From Hydrangea macrophylla (lineage: Eukaryota > Streptophyta > Magnoliopsida > Cornales > Hydrangeaceae): 64,000 bases of DNA. Positions within the stretch are counted from its first letter, which is position 1. Each line of letters opens with the position of its first letter. The notes below the pieces were generated by a model. It was given only the letters and a program-made list of their open reading frames with translations, was not told where the DNA came from and did no database searches. Location of the stretch: the NCBI GenBank assembly GCA_033977485.1, contig CM066993.1, positions 73,014,864-73,078,863 of the forward strand. Reading direction: 5' to 3'. Below are positions 54,754 through 64,000 of the stretch, in pieces. The position numbers and the translations under genes are program-made.

Positions 54754-57393
54754 TGTCACGCCCCGAATAGCAAAAATAATGTAATTTTTGAAACGTAGGC
54801 AGTGATAGGTTGGAGAGCTGTCTGATGTGTCATGCATAATATTCTTACAATAGTTATAATACATTAGCGGAAGTCTAACATTTTTATACAAAATTTCTTT
54901 GTAGGATAATTTCCTCTCTCAAGTACATCATTATCCTTCGAAAAGTATAAACTTCACTACTATCTTAGTCAAATACCCCTGCAACTTAAATCTTCTTTCA
55001 TACCACCTGCATTTAATTTCCATTAGCTCTATGTCCATTGAATGCTAACCCTTGTGCGAGATACTTGATCTTGATGCCTGAAATGTACTGAACATGGAAT
55101 GTCCAGCGAATATGAAACATTTGTCAGCTTGTGACAGCTGGTGAGAGACTCACATATAACATTTATATATCTCTTAGCATAACAGGTAATTAATTACCCT
55201 CACTTTAATAGTCATCCTCTTTCAACGAGTCATTATTATTTTATGACTTATTTAAATTACGTCATTATTCCAATTAAATAATTGCATATCTAAAGAATTT
55301 ACAATATTTCATCTCAAATAGATATGCCATAATACTTATTGCACATGCCAACGTATATAACAATGCAAGTTATACCTTAGCCTCTCTCCAGCTACCTGCA
55401 AAATAGATCATTTACCACATGCCAATCACACTCGACAAGCTCCTTAATAATTGTGTGAAAATCATTATTTTGATCCAATGAAACGACCACAGCACCTCAG
55501 CCTACTTGCTCGAAAGGTGTATACCATCCGCCAGCCTACTTGCTCGAAACGAATAGTATATGAGTACTCACTGGAAGACACTCTCCGTCTTGGTCATCAT
55601 AGGGACTATCTCCATCCTCATGGGTTCAAGTCTCTTGGTCAAAAGACCTCAACTATCTACCCCATCATAACAATAGCTATATAAAGCACATGTATGATCA
55701 TATAACATAAGTCAAGATACAACATAATTAGCTGTCAAATAGCCATTTTCAACATCATAATATTACTCAGTTCCTTAATGCCAGAATATATCTCAGTTCC
55801 TTAAACATTAACACCATAATATACCTCATTTCTTTAGACAATAACAGTACCTATCAAAACCATAAATTTCATTTGTTTAACAATTAAGACTAATAATTGG
55901 TAATTAATACCACCAAATATACTAGAGTTGAATTATAAAAATTATTTTTCTTAAACCACACAGGATATTTAATTCTAATTAGAAGTTCATAAATTTGTTA
56001 ATCAAACAGCCCCTAGTTGGACCATTCTACTATTTATTTATTTTCTAATTATTCATCAGCAATACTATTCTGTACATTCCACCAAATTAAGGCCCAGCCC
56101 ATAAACCTGTTGGGTTGGCACGACGAGTTGACTCGCTGGCTGCTCATGTTCTTTTCTTTCTTTAACATAAAAACAATAAAAATATATATGTAACTTGCAG
56201 GTGTGGCGAGATTGGAAACTCCAACCTTTGACCCGTTGAAACTACTCTCATCCACTATGTAAACTTTCACTTTTGCTAGTAAAATTACCCAAGAGTAATA
56301 CTTGGATACATATGAATTCTGGTCTAGTCACCAGCTAACGATCACTGACGACAAATTCGGTGACTCTCCGACGCCGGTGGCCGGTCAAACACGTTTACAG
56401 TGAACTAATTCTTGTTTATTTTATTTTATTATTTTGGACACACACACGCATATCTATATATGTAGCTAACTCAATTCTCAATCTACCCCATATGTTTTGA
56501 AAGAACAAAACGGAGGGGTTTAAGGGTAATTATATATACATACATATTTACATAAAAAAAAATGAAACTTGTGTAGGACTCCTAGTTTTAATAGAATTAA
56601 AGATAAAAATAAATACTATATGTAAACTTCCACTTTCAATATATTTGAAGATACACTAAATACTTTATAATTTCCACAATTTTGATAGATTTAAAGATAA
56701 AATAAATGCTATAGGCAAACTCTCACCTTTAATAGACCTTGGGAATAATTTCCTTCCTTGATCTCCACCCTTTTTGATTGCCCAAAGTAACTATTTCTCA
56801 TTTACTCTATTAATGAGTAGCCAAACATGGCCTTATTGAGTTATTTGTTGTGAAGAAAACTAACTCCGGGGATGTGTTTATGTAGGGAAAAAATGGAATT
56901 TAACTCTTGCATCATTTTAGTCTAAGCTAGGTATAGGGTTTATTTATTTATTAGATATGCTAAGATATGAATCTTTTCATATCTTTTTTTTTTGTTCCCT
57001 CTAGAAGCATAAAAATGTGGCAACTTTTGAGCCTTACAAGTGGCCAAGCTTAGGTGCTTACAAGTGGCCAAATTTTGGTCCTTACACGTGGCCAATCAAT
57101 ATTATGTCTGGTCTGGTTTTTCTATTAATGGTTCAAATGTACAGATAAAATTGAAAATCTGTATTTTTATTTTTATTTTTTACCCATCCTACTGTACTCA
57201 GAAAATATAAAAATTATACCAATGATCTCCATAAATAATGATGGTTTCATTTTAGCCAAAAATAACCCTGTTAGATCGGAAAAATATTTTAAGTACCACT
57301 ACATTCTCTAAGTCACTGACTTATATTGTCACTAAATATTATTTATATATTCTACAACTAAACAAGTGTAGTAGAAACTGAACGGGTATTACA
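54754..57393 (-). mobile_element. Solo LTR, 2.6 kb
   Basis: TGTCACGCCCCGAATAGC...GAACGGGTATTACA; minus strand TGTAATACCCGTTC...GGGGCGTGACA. Perfect 5-bp duplication TTAGT (54749-54753, 57394-57398). No coding region. I see no TCGA-palindrome array in it, unlike the other solo LTRs. Confidence 0.85.
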
Positions 57394-58093
57394 TTAGTAA
57401 ATAAAATCACCAAATCAGAGTTAAATTTTTTTTTTCAATTAGATATGAAAAGCAATGATTTGAAGAATTAACTTACCCAGATTAAAAACCCATGAGATTT
57501 TCAGAGAGAGCAGACTTGGTGTAACTGTGAGGTCAGTGGCTGGTGGTGGTGTGAGGTGTAAGGTTGGTCGCTAGTGATGAGATCTCAGATCAGCGGCTGG
57601 TGGTTTGCGACTGTGAGGCAGATGTGGTCGACTAATGATGAGATCAGGGGGTCGGCGGCTGGTGATGAGGTGGATAGTGGTGGCACGGTCCTTCATCATA
57701 GAGTCTCTAGATCTTTGGTGGTTGGTGGTGGTGACATGGTGTGTGTGTGAGGTTAGCGCCGGCAGCTGGTCGCTGGTGTGAGACTGTGAGTAGCAGTGGT
57801 GTGGTTACTGGTGAAGAGTGAATAGCTAAAAAGGGGTGCAGCGCCGCTGGCTGTCCTTAGATCTAAAATGAAAAGAGGGTAAAAAATATGAGTTCTAAAA
57901 TGACAATACCCTAATATTCTCGGTACATATATATGTCATTGATATAATTCAGTTTTTGGTTCAGTTCAGTTTCCATGAGTGGTACCGAAAACCGAATTGA
58001 TTAAGTTAAAATAGTTCGGTTACGGCCAGAACTCAATTTAGTTCGGTTCGGTTAAAAATTTTGGTTAACTGAACTGTTTGCCTACCCCTACTC

Positions 58094-58326
58094 CCTACTA
58101 CTTATAGAGGATTTACAGATTTGATGTTTTTTTCTTCAATCTTCCTGAAGATATACCTCCACATCTTTACCAACCTTTCACCCTTTTAAATAGCACAACA
58201 GACAAGTCTCATCTTTTCTCTTCTTGGCTTGTCCGTCTTTTAACTCGAAAAGATTTTCCCAATGACTAAAAACAAGCTTGGGGAAGTTTTCTCATGGCTC
58301 AAGACTTATTCTTTTGGAGTAAGACT
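58094..58326 (+). pseudogene. PMD-type ORF, downstream part
   Basis: Reads RIYRFDVFFFNLPEDIP, then PHLYQPFTLLNSTT and SHLFSSWLVRLLTRKDFP, then stops. It continues the PMD-related reading of 51384-53835 after the hAT-like insertion and is cut at 58327 by the next LTR. Confidence 0.55.
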
Positions 58327-59539
58327 TGATCGGGAGAGAACTAATCCTAATTATACGCTTTAACGCGCATTTGTTAGTACATTTTATCCTGTTTTTGTAT
58401 ATTTTTACTTCGTTTTCTAGTTTCTGACAGGTTTTGGAAGAAATCAGCTAAACCAGGCTAAGCAGGGTGAAAAAGCATCAAGAAAGAAGCTGAAAAACCA
58501 ATGTCGCGCGCGCGACCCGCGCCCGCGAGAATCCAGAAATCGCTCGCGCGATCCGCTCGCGCGAGACCCCCAAGAAATCGCTCGCGCGATATGCCCAAAA
58601 ACCAATGTTGCGTATTTCAGTATACTGAAGACTCCTGTGCAAACGAAACTGCAGAATGACGTCCAGATTGTAAATTACATCAGTTTCAGTCCGTTTCGAG
58701 TTGTAAAGGCTTCCAAAACATGTTGTAAATCTATATAAACTCTATTTTACTTCAATTAGAGGGTTGGCAATTATTATACACACATTCTACAACCATACTT
58801 TCAGCCCTTGAAGAGGGAGAAGCAAGGAGAAGAAGAAGAAGACCAAGGATTTCCATGGCCTCCTCCATCAACTACTTGCCGACCTCTACTCCTATGGCAG
58901 CTTAGATCATTGATCTAGGGTTTCAATGAAGCCCTAGATGAGTAATAGGGTTTTATTTATGCTTTTATTTTAGTTTTATTATGTATGGATGACAGTCACA
59001 TGTTTAGAGGATTTTTATAAATAAATCGTACTACTATTGATTAAATCATTGCTTTCAGAATTTATTCTTGTCTTAGATCTATTTTGACTGTGATGTGCTC
59101 AACGATCTATTCTTGCTGTGCTTGTTTAGATTGTTTACATGTGATGGTGCTTTATTGATTCGTGCTATCAAGTATCCGAATAGTCCATGCCTAGGTTAGA
59201 CGGATTAGATCACAACCCTAGTTTAGTGTGAGATAATTCGTGCTATCCGCAGATGGATTATGTTGGTGCTTGAACCATGATTATCTTCTTGTCGGAAGAA
59301 TTGGGCTTGTAGCTACAATTCTCCATATTCATCCAACGTAATAAGCTAAAGTAATTCATAAATATTCCTATTATGAAACTAGTGGTGGATTTGCAATCCT
59401 AGGTTCCCTTCACATATTTATTAAAACAACTTTAATTGTTTTCGTAGTTTAGATTTACTTTTATTGTTACTAGTTTAATTAAATCCAAACCGAAATCCGT
59501 TTTTCCTAATTAATTAGACTTAGGTTTTAAAATTAAGTT
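58327..59539 (+). mobile_element. LTR copy 1 of the TGATCGGGAG family
   Basis: It starts TGATCGGGAGAGAACTAATCC. It matches LTR copy 2 (60443-61810) at high identity to AAAATTAAGT (59538) and lacks the last 120 bp. It carries TATATAAA (58732-58739), the leader with a 16-residue ORF (58855-58905), and GC-rich TCGCGCGA clusters (58504-58589). Confidence 0.85.
58855..58905 (+). CDS. Short leader ORF in LTR copy 1 (16 residues)
   Basis: ATG in a good plant context (TTTCCATGGCC) about 120 bp after the TATA box, encoding MASSINYLPTSTPMAA and a stop. The same position, length and frame are kept in LTR copies 2 and 3. No family is recognised. It may be a leader ORF acting in translation control, or conserved only because the copies are young. 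Confidence 0.35.
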   Translation: MASSINYLPTSTPMAA

Positions 59540-60429
59540 GATTTCTCACACTAAAAAAAAAAAGAAATATGAAAAAGAAGAGAATGAAAAGATGAATGTG
59601 GTAGAAGAGACGAATGAAAGAAATCGAACATGCCTTACAATGCCATTCTAAAACCACCTAATGAATCCTTTCTATCCTTTTTCATTACCTGAGCTACATT
59701 ACAACCTTTGAAAAGTCCTATTTGATCCTAGGAAACATGGTTTGGATATATTAACGATGGGAGGGGGATTAAAACATGGTAATGATTATTTTTTCTTGAT
59801 TGTTGGCATCTTATCCATGAGACTACTGTTCTTTCATGTCATGCGTCTTTTTCAGGTCATATGTGAGCGTTATTCGTTTTGAACACATAATTCCTTTGCT
59901 CACATATATTAGAGAAACTACACATGTTTCTGAGTGTTTCATTTTAGAGTGTAATTGACATTGTGAGATTCGTAGTCAAGACATAGTTAGATGGTCATCC
60001 GAGTTATATTCCAAGTTTATGACAAGCGCGTGTTCATTTGACTACCATATCACACACGTGCGATTTTATGAGAAACTCTATTGATTTATACGATGCATGT
60101 GCTTGAGATTGTTTTTCATGATGTATGTAGACGTTTGATTCTATTTCTTTATGTTCGTTATCCTATTTCAAATCTTCGTTCTATGATAAGGAGTATTGAT
60201 TGTTTTCTTTTTCATTTGAATATAACTTTTTAAATTTTAAGTTAATAAAGACGGTTGTGGGTAACTTGTTGACGAGAACCCTCACGAGACTTCACTCGTC
60301 CGACTAGGGACACCTAGGGGTTTAAAAGGCTTGTTGCATACGCTAAATGCAATCGTGATCCATACGAAAATGGAATAGATTTTTATTAGTAGTTTTTATT
60401 TTAGTTTTGCTCGAGGACTAGCAAAATGT
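59540..60429 (+). other. Internal 3' region between LTR copies 1 and 2
   Basis: About 890 bp without a readable domain. It ends GCTCGAGGACTAGCAAAATG before the polypurine tract, a wording common upstream of plant Gypsy 3' LTRs. Most of the internal region of the element is missing. Confidence 0.6.
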
Positions 60430-60442
60430 AGGTTTGGGGGTG
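60430..60442 (+). promoter_or_regulatory. Polypurine tract before LTR copy 2
   Basis: AGGTTTGGGGGTG directly precedes TGATCGGGAG. Confidence 0.75.
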
Positions 60443-60619
60443 TGATCGGGAGAGAACTAATCCTAATTATACGCTTTAACGCGCATTTGTTAGACCATTT
60501 TATCCTGTTTTTGTATATTTTTACTTCGTTTTCTAGTTTCTGACAGGTTTTGGAAGAAATCAACTAAACCAGGTTAAACAGGGTGAAAAAGCATCAAGAA
60601 AGAAGCTGAAAAACCAAAG

Positions 60620-60757
60620 TCGCGCGCGCGGTCCGCGGGCGCGAAAATCAGATAATCGCTCGCGCGATCCGCTCGCGCGAGACCCCCAAGAAATCGCTCG
60701 CGCGATCCGCGCGCGCGAAGGCCTAAACGTCGCGCTCGCGCGACCCGCTCGCGCGAT
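60620..60757. repeat. TCGCGCGA palindrome cluster
   Basis: Repeated CGCTCGCGCGATCCG and TCGCGCGCGCG words, very CpG-rich in an otherwise AT-rich LTR. Comparable clusters lie at 58504-58589 and 61811-61924, and in the leader at 62983-63147. Two minus-strand ORFs (63 and 70 codons) over it are artefacts of the repeat. Confidence 0.9.
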
Positions 60758-61031
60758 ATGCCCAAAAAGCAAAGTTGCGTATTTCAGTGTACTGAAGACT
60801 CCTGTGCAAACGAAACTGCAGAATGACGTCCAGATTGTAAATTACATCAGTTTCAGTCCGTTTCGAGTTGTAAAGGCTTCCAAAACATGTTGTAAAGCTA
60901 TATATACTCTATTTTACTTCAATTAGAGGGTTGGCAACTAATATACACATTCATATACAGCCATATACATATACTTTCAGCCCTTGGAAGAGGGAGAAGC
61001 AAGGAGAAGAAGAAGAAGACCAAGGATTTCC

Positions 61032-61082
61032 ATGGCCTCCTCCATCAACTACTTGCCGATCTCTACTCCTATGGCAGCTTAG
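61032..61082 (+). CDS. Short leader ORF in LTR copy 2 (16 residues)
   Basis: MASSINYLPISTPMAA and a stop; one residue differs from copy 1. Same ATG context and same distance from the TATA box. Confidence 0.35.
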   Translation: MASSINYLPISTPMAA

Positions 61083-61810
61083 ATCATTGATCTAGGGTTT
61101 CAATGAAGCCCTAGATGAGTAATAGGGTTTTATTTATGCTTTTATTTTAGTTTTATTATGTATGGATGACAGTCACATGTTTAGAGGATTTTTATAAATA
61201 AATCGTACTTACATTGATTAAATCATTACTTTCAGAATTCATTCTTGTCTTAGATCTATTTTGACTGTGATGTGCTCAACGATCTATTCTTGCTGTGCTT
61301 GTTTAGGTTGTTTACATGTGATGGTGCTTTATTGATTCGTGCTATCAAGTATCCGAATAGTCCATGCCTAGGTTAGACGGATTAGATCACAACCCTAGTT
61401 TAGTGTGAGATAATTCGTGCTATCCGCAGATGGATTATGTTGGTGCTTGAACCATGATTATCTTCTTGTCGGAGGAATTGGGCTTGTAGCTACAATTCCC
61501 CATATTCATCCAACGTAATAAGCTAAAGTAATTCATAAATATTCCTATTATGAAGCTAGTGGTGGATTTGCAATCCTAGGTTTCCTTTAAATATTATTTA
61601 AAAACACTTTTAATTGCTTTCATAGTTTAGATTTATTTTTATTGTTATCAGTTAATTAAATCCAAATCAAATCCGTTTTTTCTAATTAATTAGACTTAGG
61701 TTTTAAAATTAAGTCGCTGTAGTAATCAATCTCTGTGGGTTCGACCTTTACTTCCACACTGCAAATCTTTAGAAAAGTAAAGTATACTTTTATATCTTGA
61801 TTTTGACAAG

Positions 61811-62972
61811 GTCCGCGGGCGCGAAAATTAGATAATCGCTCGCGCGAGACCCCCAATAACTCGCTCGCGCGATCCGCGCGCGCGAAGGACCAAAAGTCGC
61901 GCTCGCGCGACCCGCTCGCGCGATATGCCCAAAAAGCCAAGTTGCGTATTTCAGTGTACTGAATACTCCTGTGCAAACGAAACTGCAGAATGACGTCCAG
62001 ATTGTAAATTACATCAGTTTCAGTCTGTTTCGAGTTGTAAAGGCTTCCAAAACATGTTGTAAAGCTATATATACTATATTTTACTTCAATTAGAGGGTTG
62101 GCAATTATTATACACACATTCTACCACCATACTTTCAGCCCTTGAAGAGAGAGAAGTAAGGAGAAGAAGAAGAAGACCAAGGATTTCCATGGCCTCCTCC
62201 ACCAACTACTTGCTATCCACTACTCCTATGGCAGCTTAGATCATTGATCTAGGGTTTCAATGAAGCCCTAGATGAGTAATAGGGTTTTATTTATGCTTTT
62301 ATTTTAGTTTTATTATGTATGGATGACAGTCACATGTTTAGAGGATTTTTATAAATAAATCGTACTACTATTGATTAAATCATTGCTTTCAAAGTTTATT
62401 CTTGTCTTAGATCTATTTTGACTGTGATGTGCTCAACGATCTATTCTTGCTGTGCTTGTTTAGGTTGTTTACATGTGATGGTGCTTTATTGATTCGTGCT
62501 ATCAAGTATCCGAATAGTCCATGCCTAGGTTAGACGGATTAGATCACAACCCTAGTTTAGTGTGAGATAATTCGTGCTATCCGCAGATGGATTATGTTGG
62601 TGCTTGAACCATGATTATTTTCTTGTCGGAGGAATTGGGCTTGTAGCTACAATTCCCCATATTCATCCAACGTAATAGGCTAAAGTAACTCATAAATATT
62701 CCTATTATGAATCTAGTGGTGGATTTGCAATCCTAGGTTCCCTTAAACATTCATTAAAAAACACTTTTAATTGCTTTCATAGTTTAGATTTATTTTTATT
62801 GTTATTAGTTAATTAAATCCAAATCAAATCCGTTTTTTTCTAATTAATTAGACTTAGGTTTTAAAATTAAGTCGCTGTAGTAATCAATCTCTGTGGGTTC
62901 GACCTTTACTTCCACACTGCAAATCCTTTGAAAAGTAAAGAATACTTTTATATCTTGATTCTGACAAGATCA
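61811..62972 (+). mobile_element. LTR copy 3, missing its first 188 bp
   Basis: It begins at GTCCGCGGGCGCG, matching position 60631 in copy 2, and ends CTGACAAGATCA. It is fused head to tail to copy 2 with a 1180-bp step. It is followed by ATTTTTGGCGC (62973-62983), which resembles the first bases of a TGGCGCC-type primer site, so it looks like a 5' LTR. Confidence 0.85.
62189..62239 (+). CDS. Short leader ORF in LTR copy 3 (16 residues)
   Basis: MASSTNYLLSTTPMAA and a stop. It has four changes against copy 1, but the frame, length and C-terminal TPMAA are kept. Confidence 0.35.
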   Translation: MASSTNYLLSTTPMAA

Positions 62973-64000
62973 ATTTTTGGCGCGGCCCGCTGGCGCGAGA
63001 ATGTGCCTTAGACGTTTTTCTTTGTTTTTCTTTATTATGAGCCTCAGGTTGTCCTCGCGCCTGGAATCGCGGGCGCGAGGTACCTCGCTCGCGCGAGAAA
63101 GTTTTGATTAAAAAAAAAAAAAAATATTTGGAAATTCGCGCGCGCGATTCCCCCATTTCTGCATATTTTCTTTTGTTTTCTTGTATCCTTCCCCCACACT
63201 GGTTCTAACAGTTTTTACGTTTATGTTTTTTTGTTTAGTTGTTTCAGTTTAGTTCAAGTTAGTTATTGTTTTCCTTATTATATTTATACTTTTTCGTTTT
63301 ATTTCTTTTCCTTTTGTTAGTTTAGTTTAGTTTAACTTAGTTTTTAGATTTTTATTTTTGTATTTTGATTTCATTTACTTTTAATATTCTTTTGTTAGTT
63401 TCTTTTTCGTTTATCTAGTATTAACAGGAAACATTGAACTCTATTGTCATATTCCTTTGTGTTCACCTGTTTGCCATTGTCGAGATCGAGGTATTCTCGT
63501 TCCTTTCTTACGTACTCTCCTTTCTTTCGTTTTATTGTTTCATTGAGGACAATGAAAGGTTTAGGTTTGGGGGTATGCACACACAGGCACATTATTTTAT
63601 ACAAAAATTTATACAAAATTTTAAAATTTTCAATAAGTGTGTTTAAATAAACGATAGTACTAATGTTTTTGCAATATAAATTTGATACATCTTGTTATGT
63701 AACTTGGATTGTTATAGAATGGTAAACAAGAGAAGATGTGATTAAATATTTGCTAGAGTCATGTTGAAATGTTTTAAGTTATGTATCATTTGAATCGTAG
63801 TTTTATATCATAAATTTGCACATAAACATATGCACTGCACGTAGTCATTTGAATACATGTTGGTTGTGAACTATAATAGGATTCGGATTTCTAGATAACA
63901 CATGGTGGAGACTAGACCCGGTGAGCTTTTGAGCCTATCTTTTTCTATTTAGAGGGTTATAAATACATTGTGTTTGTCGAATTTCATTGAAATAGCGCAT
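62973..64000 (+). other. Leader region after LTR copy 3
   Basis: It begins with a TTTTTGGCGCGG primer-site-like string and more CG-rich palindromes (TCGCTCGCGCGAG 63084-63096; TTCGCGCGCGCGA 63135-63147), then T-rich sequence. AGGTTTGGGGGTA (63563-63575) resembles the polypurine tract at 60430. No domain-bearing ORF is seen up to the window end. Confidence 0.5.

Larger units (their letters stand above)
53836..58093. mobile_element. hAT-like element inside the PMD ORF
   Basis: The right end reads, inverted, TAGGGGTAGGCAAACAGTTC, a hAT-type terminus, followed inward by TTCGGTTCGGTT words. The left side has the same subterminal words (53850-53935: TTCGGTTCGGTTCGG), but its terminus and the 8-bp duplication are not clear, so the left boundary is approximate. 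No transposase is seen. It contains a hairpin MITE and a solo LTR. Confidence 0.6.
60443..61810 (+). mobile_element. LTR copy 2 (3' LTR), lacking its last four bases
   Basis: 1368 bp, TGATCGGGAG...TTTTGACAAG. It lacks the terminal ATCA seen in copy 3 because it is fused directly to that copy. TATA-like TATATATAC is at 60899-60907. The GC-rich palindrome cluster spans 60620-60757. Confidence 0.88.

Noticed and set aside
60560..60772. Arg/Ala-rich 70-codon minus-strand ORF
   Set aside because: Translation of the TCGCGCGA cluster in the LTR.

Overview
The window looks like a gene-poor, transposon-dense stretch of a plant nuclear genome, most likely a dicot. The evidence is Stowaway-type, Mutator-like and Harbinger-like MITEs, an Au-type SINE, an L1-type LINE tail, Copia and chromodomain-bearing Gypsy elements with primer sites for initiator-Met tRNA, CACTA and hAT elements, and no intact cellular gene. 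I see no convincing host protein gene, rRNA or functional tRNA. Every recognisable coding stretch is decayed transposon sequence.

Layout. 1-4.8 kb: small DNA elements (Stowaway-like, Harbinger-like, two Mutator-like foldback MITEs, two other TIR elements), a SINE inside one of the MITEs, and a LINE 3' tail with an 11-bp target duplication. 4.9-21.2 kb: a minus-strand Copia element (LTRs 4888-5594 and 20702-21170) split in its gag gene by a 13.5-kb minus-strand Gypsy chromovirus (7028-20557, duplication CAAGC). That Gypsy is itself interrupted by two solo LTRs (7148-9325 and 14189-16609), and the Copia 3' LTR by a Mutator-like MITE. 22.2-31.8 kb: an Au SINE, then a second decayed minus-strand Copia whose RNase H is split by a hAT element (24080-28411, perfect 8-bp duplication) that contains a CACTA element and a probable solo LTR. 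31.8-37.4 kb: debris of Gypsy elements with three families of minisatellite. 37.4-51.2 kb: a roughly 3-kb plus-strand Tat/Ogre-like LTR split by a solo LTR (37795-48557), which is split in turn by a complete 7.8-kb non-autonomous CACTA element (38270-46093) and another solo LTR (46254-48035). 51.2-58.3 kb: downstream of that LTR's primer site, a broken ORF related to the plant mobile domain (PMD), interrupted by a hAT-like element that holds a long hairpin MITE and a 2.6-kb solo LTR. 58.3-64 kb: three copies of one LTR family, two of them fused head to tail.

The most interesting signal is in the LTRs. Several unrelated-looking LTRs carry clusters of 10-bp palindromes with a TCGA centre. The palindrome differs by family (CAGTCGACTG, GGATCGATCC, CAATCGATTG), but the geometry is shared: neighbouring palindromes start about 20-21 bp apart, and the pairs in the chromovirus-type LTRs recur every 72-73 bp. 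In the solo LTR at 46254-48035 runs of four sit at exactly 20-bp steps. This looks like a phased array of protein-binding sites whose sequence has diverged while spacing has been kept. A fourth LTR family has clusters of TCGCGCGA with different spacing.

All boundaries below come from reading target-site duplications, LTR ends and frame continuity by eye. Where one of these is missing the entry says so.
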